64,000 nucleotides of DNA from Cannabis sativa (taxonomy: Eukaryota > Streptophyta > Magnoliopsida > Rosales > Cannabaceae), in NCBI RefSeq assembly GCF_029168945.1, contig NC_083610.1:78483580-78547579 (forward strand), read 5' to 3'. This document shows positions 22,912 through 35,200 of this stretch, in pieces (within the stretch, counting starts at the first letter, position 1; every line of letters starts with the position of its first letter). The translations under genes and the position numbers were made by a program. The notes beneath the pieces were generated by a model. It ran no database searches, had not been told where the DNA came from, and was given only the letters and a program-made list of their open reading frames with translations.

Positions 22912-24500
22912 TGTTGAGAATTTTTTACCACGATCTAGATTTACTAACAAGTATGTTGATTAACATCCTAAATATGAATTCTCTAAAACAATGAAATTAA
23001 ACACATAAGGGTTTAAGAAAACCTTACATTGATTGCAGTGAAATACACTGACTCCTTTCGTTCAAGATCTCTAGCCCTTGATTCATTTCTGTAGCAGAGC
23101 ATTATCAAGATCTGAACTTGGATCTCTTTCTCTCCTTCGGGATTGGTTACCACCATCTTACTCACTATGATTGAGTAATTGACTTGCTGTGTGTGGGAAT
23201 GACACTCTTTCACTCAAGGTTTAGAATAAATCACTATGGAAGGTATCTCTCATCTACTAGTTTTTAGAGAATGAAAACTAGATTTGATTTGGTTGAAGGC
23301 ATCAAGTTGACAAGAGGATGAGATGAGAGCATCATGTTCCTTTTATAGTGTTTCAACTAGAGCTTAGGGCTAAATTATATGGATTAAAAAAGAATAAAAT
23401 ATTGGGAAAAAATCTACACTAGGGTCGGCCATGTAATGGACCAATCTCTAGTTACAATTTTGTCACTTTATTTCAACCAGTTATTCTTCTTTCAATAATA
23501 CCATATTTTCCAATTTAATTCTATAACTGCCAAAACTATTTATTTAATAATTATAATTAATTATCAAATAATTATCATTTATATTATTTATTAATTAGAC
23601 CATACAAAGTCTCTTAATAAATAAGTTGACTCCAAAACCTCTTTTCTTCACAATTAAGCCCTTTCTTAGTGAAAATTCATAAATAAGAGATAGTCTAATT
23701 TTAGAATTATAATTTATTAATTAAAATCAATTGACTGAATCGGCAAGCAATATTATCTCAACTAGTGAGGGGACCATGGGCCTATATAATCGAGCTTTCA
23801 ATAAGTAGATCTAGAATTTACCAAGTAAATTCTCTAACTTATTAATTTCGCCTTGCGCCACTATAGATTTAGAATTGAATAGCACTCTCAATTATATAGA
23901 ACGCTCTATATGTACCATGATATAGATACGTTATGATTATCTATTGTTACAATCCTAATAGTCAAAGATCCTCTATAGATGATCTACATCGAATAGGAAC
24001 AAATTTACCGTTCTACCCTTCAATGTATTTTATCCTTAAAACACTTAGCAACCTATAAATGATACTTAAGTAAACTAATATAATTACTGAAATGAGGCAT
24101 CAATCATATATCTCTATTCAGCTAAGCTTGAAGGAAATCATCGTTTCACTTCTAAATACTAATAAAAGCTATAGATTCTATATCTATGATCAACGCTCCC
24201 ACTCACTTGAACTACCATGTTCCCAAGATGTAAATATTTGCAAGAACCATTGGTTAGCATGAATAACTGAAGAACATAAATAATACAACTAAGTTAAACC
24301 TAACCATATTAGGATTTAGATCCATAGACCTAAGATCAACCATTGATATTGACTTAGAAAGATATAACGGTAAGTTTATGATATCTTATCTAAGATCAAT
24401 CTCAGTCCCTTCCAATGTATACTCCATACATCCGATACTGGTAAACTTTGCCAATACCCTGGAAAGGACATAACACTTATCCAAGGTGTAAGTATACCTT
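22912..24500 (-). mobile_element. LTR C, truncated copy of the LTR A family
   Basis: Begins TGTTGAGAATTTTTTACCAC and follows LTR A over 1589 bp, with a single copy of the unit that is duplicated in A and no MITE. It diverges abruptly after GTAAGTATACCTTA at 24500, lacking about 290 bp of the terminal part. The start abuts copia integrase sequence without a detectable target duplication. The 66-codon minus-strand frame at 23013-23213 is not considered coding. Confidence 0.88.
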
Positions 24501-25195
24501 AGATTACATATCTTCAAGTGTATTTAGTGAAAAATGCACCGTAGATTTATTAAAATTAATTAATAACAATAGAACCAAAAAAGAAGCAAAGAAATGTGCA
24601 TTCATAAAATAGTATAAAAAATTCTAAAGCCAATGTCAAAGTTAAAACACAAAAAGAAATAACAACACAAATAACAAGTAGAGCCTAGAAATAAAATAAT
24701 ATTAAATTAGCATAAGAACATTTTCATAATTTAACTAAATCATAATAGAAGTCCAAAGTTCATATTATCATAAATATATATCCTCACATAATAACTAAAT
24801 AATCATCAATAATATATTTATTAATATGTGAAAAAAATACCAGGTTAGATGCTTTAGAATATATAAATTAAAGAGCGCAAACAAAAAAGAACATGACCGG
24901 AAAAAAACGCGGCATAAAAGAATACTATCATAAGCGAAGAAAAAGTGAGTAGTTAATGGAATTGAACGAGATACTTTATATCTAATTATGTTTTTTTTTA
25001 TTCTTTAACTTATATAATAGGGCTAAAAAACCTTCCACACAAAAAATATAATATTTTTTTGGAATCTAATTTTATTTAATATTATAAAATAATATAAAAT
25101 AAATAAATAAATAAGAAGAAAAAAAAAAGAATATGAAGAGAAAAAAAAAGTAAATAATTTTTTTTTTCGGTAATTTATATTAATACGGTGAAGTC
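24501..25195. other. Gene-free AT-rich DNA
   Basis: Nothing recognisable. Poly(A)/poly(T) runs lie at about 25120-25170. The 67-codon minus-strand frame here is Phe/Lys-rich low complexity and is rejected. Confidence 0.5.
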
Positions 25196-25234
25196 TTTTT
25201 TTTTTCGAATAAAAGCGTAATATCATAAAATGAA

Positions 25235-25819
25235 TTAGTCAGACCTCATAGTTATTACAAAATAAGTTCTCCGGTAAGGAAGAAACCAGATAGAGCCGTA
25301 CAAATGGTGGATAAAAGCCCACTTAACCACGTTATGGGCAACAAAATTACAGGACCTACTAACATTAATAAAATTACAACTAATAAAAGAGGGAGAAGAC
25401 TTAGTACAAAATGAGACATAGCTCTCAAGAGCCCAATGGGACTCCTTCCCATTGAGAGCATTGATAACTAGTCTCGAGTCACTCTCCACTATTACAAACT
25501 TAGATCCTAGTTCCAACGCCACCGAGACGGCCAAACAACAAGCCGCAACCTCCCCACAAAGTGCATCCGAGAAATTCAACCGAGCCGAGTGGATTCGAAT
25601 CACCCTACCAAGGTGATTCCTTGCTACAACTGTAGAATACATACTCTCTAAGCCCACTCTAACGTCACAATTAATTTTAATCCACTCCTCAGAAGGAGGA
25701 GCCCAAGACTCCCGCAATATCGGCGCAGGACAAGGCAAGAAAGTAGCATGTATATCTGCAAAGAAATAACAAACAGAGTCAATGCATTTCTTCACATGAG
25801 GTAAATTATTGTGTACCAA
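25235..25819 (-). pseudogene. L1 RNase H domain (copy B)
   Basis: RVT_3-type RNase H with 'WAPPSEEWIKINCDV' (catalytic Asp), 'CGEVAACCLAV' (Glu), 'VESDSRLVINAL' (Asp) and 'CNFVAHNVVKWA' near the C-terminus, matching copy A domain by domain. The open frame starts inside the linker after zf-RVT and stops about 30 bp before the poly(A) tail. It is in the same phase as the zf-RVT part, separated by a stop near 25907. Confidence 0.9.
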
Positions 25820-28405
25820 TTCGTTGCGCGTCCTCCAGATGGTGTCAACAATAATTAAAGCATAAAGAAAGACCTCCTCAACTCTTATACCCCTGTCCTT
25901 GAGATTCTAAATGAATTTAACCCAGTCCCACATGCGAATGCCGGTGTCACAAACTGGGTAAATGTCCCAAGGCGAAGATCTCCAAATATGAAACGCCATA
26001 TCACAAGAAAGAAATAGGTGTTCAATAGATTCCTCCCTCAGCCCACACATCAGACAGCTCATATCCACAATTTGAAACCTGCTTCCGATTACTACTCTAA
26101 CAGGGAGAGCATTGGATAGGATACTCCACCAAGGAATCTTATGGCGCTCCAAAATTTTGCTGTTCCAAAGCGATGGAGCCACCTCGCAGTGAGGAGCTCT
26201 TTCCAAAACTTGAGTTGAATAAGCCGATTTTTAAGAGAATTGCCCATTACTTTCCAAGGTCCAAATCCATCTATCCTTTCCCTGACCCGAAGGATTGCCA
26301 CCTTTTAAAATTGCGGAAACAGTCTCATGATCAAAAAGGCTGTTTAACTTGGTAACATCCCAATTACCACATGTCATCAAGAGGTCGGCCACATTGTTGT
26401 GACTCAGAGTACCATCACCAATCGGTTTCGGAATGAAACCTTTTAAATGAGGAATTCAAGGATCCCTCCAAATGCTAGTATCCCTACCATCAGCTACCAA
26501 CTTACAGGCCCCTTTCCTTAATATTGCATTGGCTTTCACAACATTTTTTCAAAACCAGGAATCAGAGTCTTTATAACTGCAACTGAGAAAATCCTTTCCT
26601 TTTAGATACTTGGCTTCCAAAATCCGACAGCAAAGAGATTGACATCCATTTAAAAGTTTCCACCCCTATTTTGCCAGGAAAGCCTGATTCATTTCTCTAG
26701 ATTTTCGAAACCCCAGTCCACCCCGAGACTTAGGAAGGCAGAGTTTGTCCTAAGCTCTAAGATGAAGACCATGATTTTCTTTCTCAAAACCCCACCAAAA
26801 ATTCCTTACCAAACCATCAATCCTATTGACAAGGCGATTAGAGAGTTTGGTAGTTTTCATGGTATAAATAGGCAAAGACAAACCCACAAATTTGATAAGT
26901 GTTGCATGACCCGCCTTGCATAACGTCTTTGCCTTCCAACCCTGCAACTTTGAAGTGAGGTTGTCAAGGATGAACTTGAAGTCAACATCCTTTTGTCTTG
27001 ATTTGAACAGGGGCAGGCCCAAATATTTGATAACACCCTCCAGAGAATCAATCCCCCAAGCATCCTTGATACCTCTTCTTATACCATTGGGAGTATTTTT
27101 GCTAAAAAAAGATTGATGTTTTGATCTTATTAACTTGTTGTCCGGACTAAGATCAAAACTTTTCTAAGCAATCCTAATAACCCTTTACTTCATTCAGATT
27201 GGCCCTACCAACCAGGATTAGGTCATCTGCAAAGAAAATATGGGAGAGGACCGGACCACCTCTACTCAATATAGTATCCTCTATAGTGCCCTTACTAAGA
27301 GCCTCTTCCAGAAGCCTCGATAAAATTTCAACAGCACAGATAAAAGGATAGGGTGAGAGCGGGTCACCCTGCCAAAGATCACATGATGGATTAATTTTGC
27401 CGACCTGACCCCCATTAAGGCAAGATATTGAGAGTAGTGGTAGATATACACTGAGACACCCAACTGTAGAACTTTTGAGGAAAGCCATAGCTAGTGAGGA
27501 CATGATCAATAAATCTCCAGCTTAACCTATCATAGGCTTTGATAAGATCAATTTTTATAGCAAAAAACCCCTCTTTGCCTCGTTTCTTGTTAAATGAGTG
27601 GATGATTTCTTACACAATTACATTATTATCTTGTATATTCATACTCGAGACAAAAGCAACTTAAGTGGGGCATATGAGGTTGGGTAAGATAGGTTTAATT
27701 CTATATAACCTTGTACAACACATTACAAAGGGATACAGGCCTAAAGTGATTAGGTCTCTTCGGGTTCTGGATCTTAGGGATAAGAACAACATTTGTAGCG
27801 TTTATGCCCTTATGCATATTGCTATTCAGAAAGAAATCGGAAACTGCTTCACAAAAATCATCACCAATAGACTCCCAATAATGCTTGAAAAAAAGCACTG
27901 ACATTCTATCCGGCCTCGGCACCTTATGATTGCTCATATAAAAGAGAGTTCTTCTAAATTCATCACGCAAACGGGTCAGGATAAGCTCTTCCTGGTTCGC
28001 TTGAGAGATCCTCTCTTGGAACAACTGACTGCAATTAATCGTCTGGCCATCATCAGACCCCATAAAAATCCTTGTGAAGAAATTTATGAATTCACGACCA
28101 ATTAACTCTCGGCTAGTAATCCAGACATTGTTCTGATCCAAAATACTCTCAATGGAATTTCCTCTTCCTTTAATAGCAGTCAAAAGGAAAAAGAATTTAG
28201 AACACTTATCACCTTCCTTGAGCCAAGAGATATCGGCCCGTTGTTTCCAATAGATCACTTTTCTTGCCAAAGTCTCATTCAGGGAGCTCCGAATATCACG
28301 TTCCATGTTCCAATCTCGGGCTCTTGTCGGTAATCTCTGCAACCAATCAAGCTTTTGTTCCAAATCTTTTATGATCGAGTCTATCTTACCATATTGCATA
28401 CAATT
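25820..28405 (-). pseudogene. L1 reverse transcriptase and zf-RVT (copy B)
   Basis: From the 5' side: linker, 'RADISWLKEGDKCSKFFF', fingers with 'MSNHKVPRPDRMSVLFFKHYW', and 'NVVLIPKIQNPKRPNHFRPV' (27701-28399). After a phase change come '[14 protein letters not shown]' and the catalytic FFADDLIL (27174-27509), with both Asp intact. Then 'MGLPLFKSRQKDVDF', 'LCKAGHATLIKFVGL' (26750-27022) and the zf-RVT site 'CLMCGLREESIEHLFLSC' (25907-26206). Several stops and at least three phase changes separate these blocks, so the protein cannot be made in one piece. Confidence 0.92.
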
Positions 28406-29269
28406 TCAGCTAAGTAGAGCAACACGAGTCGCTCCAAGTTTCTTGTAGACTCGAGCTGGGGCCCAAGGGTGATCAACCGAAACCCACACATTGGCAACCA
28501 CCAATTTGCTCCTTTCATCTCTCGTCCATCCTTCTTCAAATTTGAAGCATCTTTTAAATTTATGCTCCAAACCACTCAAAAGAAGACATAAAGGTCTATG
28601 GTCTGAATTACACGTCTGGGAAGAGCATAGAATAACTTTAGGAAACAGATTCAGCCAAGCTCCATTAATTAATCCTTTGTCAAGAGTAGATTTCACATGG
28701 CTCCTACCAGAACAGTGATTATCCCAAGTCATCTTATCACCTTGTATAGGCATATTAATAAGGCCTCGAGAATCAACAAGGTTAGAAATAAAAGGGATAA
28801 AGGGGTCCCTTTTGGAGGACCCTTCTCATTCCGAGTCACTTAAAACAAAATTTGTATCACCCAAAATCAACCAGGGCCCACCAAAACTATCCCCAATGTC
28901 CATTAACTCAGCCCAAAACTTTTTCTTAGCATTAAGGTAAGGAGGTCCATACACACACGAGCGGAGCCAAGGGTGTGAAGGAGGATCTGAATAAACAAGA
29001 CCAAAGATAAGGTTATGAGAACAAGAGATACACTCAAAATCAAAACCAACTTTCCACGCCAAGATAATCCCCCCAACAATACCAATAGGCGGCACATTAA
29101 TATTAAAGTAGAAGTGGAGGGATTTTAGAGTACGTACCAGGGGAGTAGCATCTACTTTAAGCTCAGTTAGAAAAACAAAATCAGGAGAGCGCGGTCTAAT
29201 CAAGGGCTTTAGTTCTCGAACTATAGAGGTCTGCCCTAACCCTTTACAGTTCCAGGCAATGCCTCTCAT
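28406..29269 (-). pseudogene. L1 endonuclease (copy B), ORF2 start
   Basis: ORF2 begins at ATG 29269-29267 with 'MRGIAWNCKGLGQ', the start of the AP-like (EEP) endonuclease. 'FLTELKVD' carries the catalytic Glu, 'SCVYGPPYLNAKK' and 'WLILGDTNFVLSDSE' follow (Asp/Asn of the active site), and 'SDHRPLCLLLSG' carries the terminal Ser-Asp-His. One in-frame stop lies at about 28823-28825, after 'SDSE', and the same phase continues to 28406. The ORF2 ATG overlaps the ORF1 stop as ATGA. Confidence 0.93.
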
Positions 29270-30778
29270 GGCTCCTGTGGAGGAGATTTGACATTCTCCT
29301 CCACAGGGGTATGAGAGTGAGCAGACAAGCTGGAGCCAGATTCTTCAATAAAAAAAGAACCAACTAGAGGGTTCTTCATAACTCCTTCAGTGCGGTCCGG
29401 GGAACTAGAGATATCATTAGAGGGTTCTTCATAGGCCACCTTAGATTCCAAGTCCTGATCCTTAGGATCCCAAGGGAAGTCCCGTACAACACCCGAGTGC
29501 ATTCGGAGTATTTTCTGTGGTCTGGAGCAAGCCGAATAAGGGGCATCATACAATTTTCTTTTCTTAAATGGTGTAGTTCTTTCAGTTGTTTCCGACGTAG
29601 TCAACACACCAATATCACCTCCCAATTGCCTAATCTCAAATAAATCCATCTTTCCAAAATGTTTAAGATCATGTAAGAGAGTTTCTTGGCCCTTAAAAAA
29701 GAGAGACAAAGCCTTTTCCTCATCTTGACTATTCTCGGCCACAAGCCCACTAGGTGGGTCCTTAATTAATTCCTTGGGGCCCATATTATTACTTTGGTCG
29801 AATGGAGACTGGGCCTTTGACTGCCCACCATGAAGTGGACCTTCCTCCACACTCTCAATATTACCAATTTTCCACTTAAAACTTCGGGCCCCACTACCAC
29901 ATTAGAATTGGTCATAGGCACATTAGATATCACATTCGACCCAACATACTCGGCCCATGACTCAAAACACAACCCACTTCATTTTCCACATTCAAATTCA
30001 ACGCACAATCGAGGCACGGTAACTTCCTTCAATCGCTGAAACGGGTATCTTCTCAGGAGCCTTTTCTCCTAACAGATGACCTTCCTCACTCCTATTACCA
30101 GAAGTAGCTATTGCCTGAACAGTAACATCAGGTATGGTCTTGGGGAGCCACACCGCCTGCACAGGCTTCTCGAAATTAGCATTCACGTGACTAAGAGAGG
30201 TCACCATCATCGTTGTTCTCCTTGATCTACGAGCATTGCCCTTCAGACCAACACCAGCAACCCCGTCGACTGCCTTCAACAGAGTCACATCACGAAAGGA
30301 CTTCCCCGAAGCCGAGGCCAATGCTCCACGAGCAAAACTAGAAACTGGACCTGAGAATACATCCAAATACATTGAAGCAGTGGAGAGCCACGAGACAAAC
30401 ATGGGGAAAGGGGTGCCCTCACGATTCGCAATCATCACTGGTGAAGATAAATTGCATTCCCCATCGTAAGTAACCAAGCACACCACATTTATAACAGAAA
30501 ATTCATATTCGTTCGAACTTGAACTGTAGCCATCGTTTCTCACCATTTGCTAAGTCGAAATAGCATCCAGATGTCAGTGGTTTTGCAAAATCAATATCAA
30601 CTTGCACTTTCATAAACTTACACCACGAGAAAAGTATATAATCTTCTAAATCCACTCTCACAACCTTTCTAGCAAGATTATCCAAGAAATTACCATTAGC
30701 TGTTGAAAAATATTTATGTGGTTGATTATGGATTTGCATCCATAACCTCAAATGTTTAAACTCAACCGAGCCAATCAT
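29266..30778 (-). pseudogene. L1 ORF1 (gag-like, DUF4283/CCHC), truncated (copy B)
   Basis: The remaining N-terminal part reads 'VEFKHLRLWMQIHNQPHKY', the conserved block of plant L1 ORF1. Downstream 'DYILFSWCKFMKVQVDIDFAKPL' leads to the zinc knuckle at about 30440-30500, where CYKCGVLGY replaces the expected His with Tyr. The frame changes near 30510-30546 and again before 29850. The last 194 codons (29266-29850) are a polar, Ser/Glu-rich tail ending at TGA 29268-29266. Upstream sequence beyond 30780 no longer matches ORF1. Confidence 0.88.
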
Positions 30779-30780
30779 AC

Positions 30781-31118
30781 TCGTAGTAAATAAAAAATAT
30801 ATTTTTTTTTTCTTCTTCTTAATTTCTTTTTCACATTTTTTCCTTTTTCCTTAACAAAAAAAATCATAACTAAATTCCAATTGTAAGATTTTTGTAAATT
30901 AGATAAGAAAATAAATTGGGACGTGGTATACACGAATCTACTTTGCGGGAGTGAGTTGGGTATCACGGAGACTGTGATGTAGGGCGTCGCTTTCGCAGTA
31001 ATAAAAATAATATTAATAACAATATTTGTCTTTTTAATTAATTAATTAATTAATTAATTAATATAATGTTTGATACGGAAAGGGATATGTATGAAATTAT
31101 TATGGAAGCTTTTTTCCC
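30781..31118. promoter_or_regulatory. Upstream region of the PNRC-like gene
   Basis: About 340 bp between the L1 copy B truncation point and the TATA box. It contains a (TTAA)n run at 31034-31062. The close L1 junction means the gene's distal promoter either lies beyond the LINE or was displaced by it. Confidence 0.5.
31034..31062. repeat. (TTAA)n microsatellite
   Basis: About seven TTAA units in the proximal promoter, 57 bp upstream of the TATA box. Confidence 0.95.
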
Positions 31119-31126
31119 TATAAAAA
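31119..31126 (+). promoter_or_regulatory. TATA box of the PNRC-like gene
   Basis: TATAAAAA inside CCCTATAAAAATACAT, 113 bp upstream of the start codon. A start site about 30 bp downstream would give a roughly 80-base CT-rich leader, usual for a plant gene. Confidence 0.7.
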
Positions 31127-31166
31127 TACATAAACCTTCTCTTTACTTCTCTTACACAATATTTCA

Positions 31167-31224
31167 TCTCTCTCTCTCCCTCTCTCTTTCTCTCTTCTCT
31201 CTCTCTCTCTCTCTCTCTCTTCTC
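31167..31224 (+). repeat. (CT)n tract in the 5' leader
   Basis: A 58-bp imperfect CT repeat ending 7 bp before the ATG of the PNRC-like gene. CT-rich leaders are common in plant genes. Length variation here could affect expression, but that is inference. Confidence 0.9.
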
Positions 31225-31231
31225 AAGAATC

Positions 31232-31747
31232 ATGGGATACTATACTCGAAACCCTAACAACCGTCCCAACAACAACCGTCCTCAGGCCAATCGCCGAAAA
31301 AGGATCCCTCCTCTTTCCGACGGCACCACCTCCCCTCCGGCTACCAAATCCACGGTCGAAAAGCCTCATCACGTCGGAAGCTTCTTCACGGGTCAAATCA
31401 AGATCTTGAAACGCGGCGAGGAACTTAAAGAAAAGGTTACGACGATGACTAAGACAACAACGAAGTCAGCTGTAGACGCGAGTCCTCCCCGAAAGGAACA
31501 CTGCAGACTAACCAATCCTGAGTCGCCGGGTTTGCTTGGCCCAGAACCTTTGTCGATTCAAACTCGAATCCGATCTCAAGAACCTACACGAACTTCTCTG
31601 TTCTACGCAGGGTCGACGGTATGTATAGCTTCGCCACCGCCGAGTTCTCTCCCTCTTCCGGTTTTCTCAAAGAAAGGTGTAGCATCTACGATTAATCTTG
31701 AAGCAACTAGTGTTTTGTTGAAGGTTTTACGTCTCGATATGGCTTGA
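31232..31747 (+). CDS. PNRC-motif small proline-rich protein
   Basis: A single open frame of 171 codons from an ATG in good context (A at -3, G at +4) to TGA. The N-terminus is Asn/Arg/Pro-rich and basic. A conserved-looking 'GQIKILKRGEEL' box lies at residues 54-65, the proline-rich motif SPPPSSLPLPVF at 134-145, and a C-terminal helix 'ATSVLLKVLRLDM' at 158-170. SPPPSxLPxPxF/W is the PNRC motif; in yeast Edc1/Edc2 and human PNRC2 it binds the EVH1 domain of the decapping factor Dcp1. A role in mRNA decapping or decay is therefore plausible but inferred. No signal peptide or membrane segment is seen. Promoter TATA, CT leader and lack of stops make it the only convincing host gene in the window. 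Confidence 0.85.
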   Translation: MGYYTRNPNNRPNNNRPQANRRKRIPPLSDGTTSPPATKSTVEKPHHVGSFFTGQIKILKRGEELKEKVTTMTKTTTKSAVDASPPRKEHCRLTNPESPGLLGPEPLSIQTRIRSQEPTRTSLFYAGSTVCIASPPPSSLPLPVFSKKGVASTINLEATSVLLKVLRLDMA

Positions 31748-32220
31748 ATCTGGTCAGATCTTTTGTTTAAAATGGTAGATCTACTGTGAATCGATGCAGA
31801 TCTATCGTTTTTTCAGCCATGGATACTAACTTTTACATGGAAATTCTCTCTTTCTTTTCTTTTCTTTCTTCCCTTTGTTAAGTTTGAGTTTTCTGACTGC
31901 TTGACCTTCCCTTATTTTTTCAACGGGAGGTCAGTCATAACTCTCGACCTTAGCTTTTCCGAAAATCATCCAAAGTCAGTGTATAAAATCTGGGTAGCGA
32001 AACCATGATCTATGTAGCTAGTTTTGTTGTTTCTTTAGGGATCTTTCGTTTTGGGGTTTCTCTTTTGTAGTAGGTCTGGGTATTTTGATAATATATTTAT
32101 GTGTATACCTCGAAAGAAAAAGGTCGTAGAGTTGACTAGTTCTATATCTGCTGTTGTAAGCTCATCCCTGTAATCTAGACTTTTCAGTCTTTCAATCTTG
32201 GTAAAAATCTTCTGTTTTTT
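31748..32220 (+). other. Probable 3' UTR of the PNRC-like gene
   Basis: T-rich transcribed-looking sequence without open frames. No canonical AATAAA is obvious; TGTATTTATTTTT near 32219 could mark the polyadenylation region. The UTR end is not defined. Confidence 0.4.
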
Positions 32221-35200
32221 GTATTTATTTTTCTTTTTTGATATATAAAAGCAAGTTGAGTAGGTTAGAAATGATAAAGATTAAAATGAAAAAAATAATA
32301 TTAATATATGTGAGATATTTAATTAATTAATTTCTTAAATATAGACAATAACTCACGTAGTCTTTTTCTGTTTTTATATTTCATTTGTTGGTTTTTTACT
32401 ATTTTTAATAATCAATAATACCTTTATTGTAATATTAAATATTGATTTGTTTGTTCTAGCTGGTCTCAATAATAATAAAAAATGGGAAGCCAAAGTTGAC
32501 TGGTCAAAGAGATTTGTAGTAGTTGATGACATCAGACGGTTCATGTTGCATCTTTTTTTTAATTATTAATAACTCTTCCATTTAAGTTAATTACAATCAG
32601 TGCAGAAATATTAGAGGGTGAAATATATATAAATAACTATTCCTACACTAACTCACAATCTAAAGCTCTAAACAAAATCCTATTGACTAATTTTTTTACA
32701 ATATGACTCTACAATAGAAATTGGTAAACAGGCTTTTCTTTATAACAAAGAAGGTAATAACAGCTTTTCCAAAATCAGTCAACAAATCTTGATACTCGTC
32801 AAATTTCTATATTTTTGCAGCTATGTATTTGGGTTATGTTAAATATTGGTGAGGATCCTTGAGGTCATGGTATATACCATTAGAGATAAAAGAATGCTAT
32901 TCTTAAAATTTGTATTGATGCTACACAATAGCATTGATGTTATGTTTTTTTTATACAATAAAAAATTAATAGTACAATATATATATAATAGTTTAATAAA
33001 AAAAAAAAATTACATACATATAATAATATGTGATATTATAATTATAATATTTTTAAAAAGTATTATACCATTGAAGTGTTCTTAGAAGTAAAGGTGCCAA
33101 AAATGATATGGAAGAAAAATAAAATAAAATATTATATTTTAGATGATGTGGAGATATAGAGCATCTTCAAAAAATACTATCATTAAAGATGCTCTTAAAA
33201 CCTTAATTAGTGCCTAACACAATGAGTATAATTAATGTTATGTATATCAGTATAACAGTTTTTGGTGGTGTATTTATAATTTATAATAGTGAGCCACATG
33301 AAATTAATGATAACCAACCTTCCCGATAAAATGTTTAATCTTTTATTGGGTAGGACTTTTGAAATTCCAAAGCAATCAATTGCCATTTCTTACCTACAAG
33401 CTAATTAGAAGAGGAAGGGACTTAGAATAAAAAGCAAGATGGTATCCCAATTTCTTTTCCTTTTTCTTTGAAGAAAAATAGCCTAAGAAAAAAGAGTGTT
33501 TGAGAATTCATTAATCAATAGTAGTCTATCTGTAAAGCAGCATATATACAATTTAGATAGCCATGTCACCAAACATAATAATCACAGAGCTAGCTTTATA
33601 GAGTGTGCAATATTATTAGTAATCTTAGGACAATAAAATAGATAATAGGAAAGTGTTATCCCAATTTAACACATCCTATTGAGAGTGACACTAACCAAAG
33701 GTAAAGCAACACCTCAATTTACAAACATCCCAAGAGCAAGAAAGAGTTATGGAATAAAGATAACTGAGGAAGGAAGATTTGTTATGCATTTTATTACGTA
33801 TACATAATTGGATTGTTATGCCTATAAATTTGTTTGATCTAACAAAGAAGTGATCCCACACAGCAGAAAACAAATCTCCAAGAACTTGTTAGCACACACA
33901 CAAAAAATACAACAAAAGAGAGAAACCAGCTATGGAGTTCTTTAGTGCTTGTGTTACATCAAATTAGTATTTACAGAGAGGTCTAGAGCATTTTTATAGA
34001 TAGACTCTTGGACTCTAACCAGAACATAACTAACAAAACTATCTAACTTGATCATCAAAAGATACCCGTGTTAGTAACAGAAAAACTAAATAATAAACCA
34101 TCTATATTAATTAATTAACAGTGAATATTAACTACAATATATTCTACACCTATTAACTGATAATTTGTATAGAAACTGTGTGAATTTGATCACTACGATT
34201 AGTCTTGAGTGATTAGAAGCAAGTTTAGACTTTGTTGTTGGTGTGCATATATTATATATTTGAAGGGCTATCATGTGTCGACACCTTGTTGAGTTCAAAG
34301 GTTATATTAAATTTTGTGGCTCATCTCGCATTTCCTATGAATAATTTTTCATCTTTTGAACTAGTGAAAAACTATTCATAAGTAATGTGGGACTAATCAC
34401 AAAAAGCAAATCATATTTCACTTTTTCCAAGTTATAATATAATCTAAGTAATTAGGGATGTAAATAGCTAGGGCGGGGTCGGATGGCTTTCTAGTTTCTA
34501 CCCTTGCTTCGTTTAAGGGTTAGGGATCTAATCAATCCCTGTTTAATAAAAAAGGTTTTTTTTAATCAGTAAAATGATGCTAAAATATCCAATGTTTACC
34601 TTTTTATCTTATAAGAAAATCATAATCAAAAAATCTTTTTTAAAAAAATAATAGCTGTTTACCTTACCAAAATTAATAATAATATTTTATAGTATACTAA
34701 GTAGATATTTCTCATGGAGAAGATAATATTCTAAATGTATTTATATAACTTTTTAATTTAACCATTTTTAAACTTATCTTTGATGAAGGCTTGGGTGGGC
34801 GAAACCACATAGAGCGGGTGGTCGCTCTATCTGAAATTTAGTTTGATTTTAAGTAATTTGGGACTTATGCTTAAATTGGGCATTTATACAAATATTGTAC
34901 TTTTATTTGAGTTACATTAATAATTTAATTGTTTTATTAAAATATGAGTTGATGAATAGTTATTTGCCATTTTAACTCATATATAGTTGGTGATCTATAG
35001 TTAATAGACTTAGAATCTGTGTAAAGTCTAGCTGAAGTAAAAGTAGAAGTAGAAGTGTGTGAGCTTTTACTGAAACCTCTAATAAAGAGACCCAGTCCAA
35101 CTATAGGATTTTTGTTGCTAAATCTTCTCCCTTACTCTATAAATAATATATTGTACTACCAAACTCTATCATTTCTCAATTATTTCTATAGAGCGATGAG

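Larger units (their letters stand above)
25196..30780 (-). mobile_element. 5'-truncated L1 LINE (copy B)
   Basis: Read on the minus strand: ORF1 lacking its N-terminal part, then ORF2 with endonuclease, RT, zf-RVT and RNase H domains, then a poly(A) tail (10 bases, 25196-25205). About 5.6 kb are present; the missing piece is the 5' UTR and roughly the first 70-100 codons of ORF1. No target-site duplication was found. It is the same family as copy A. It lies about 340 bp upstream of the TATA box of the PNRC-like gene, in the opposite orientation. Confidence 0.92.

Noticed and set aside
22912..24500. LTR C as the 3' LTR of the adjoining copia fragment
   Set aside because: The LTR begins in the middle of integrase without polypurine tract, RT or RNase H, so it cannot be that element's own LTR in place.
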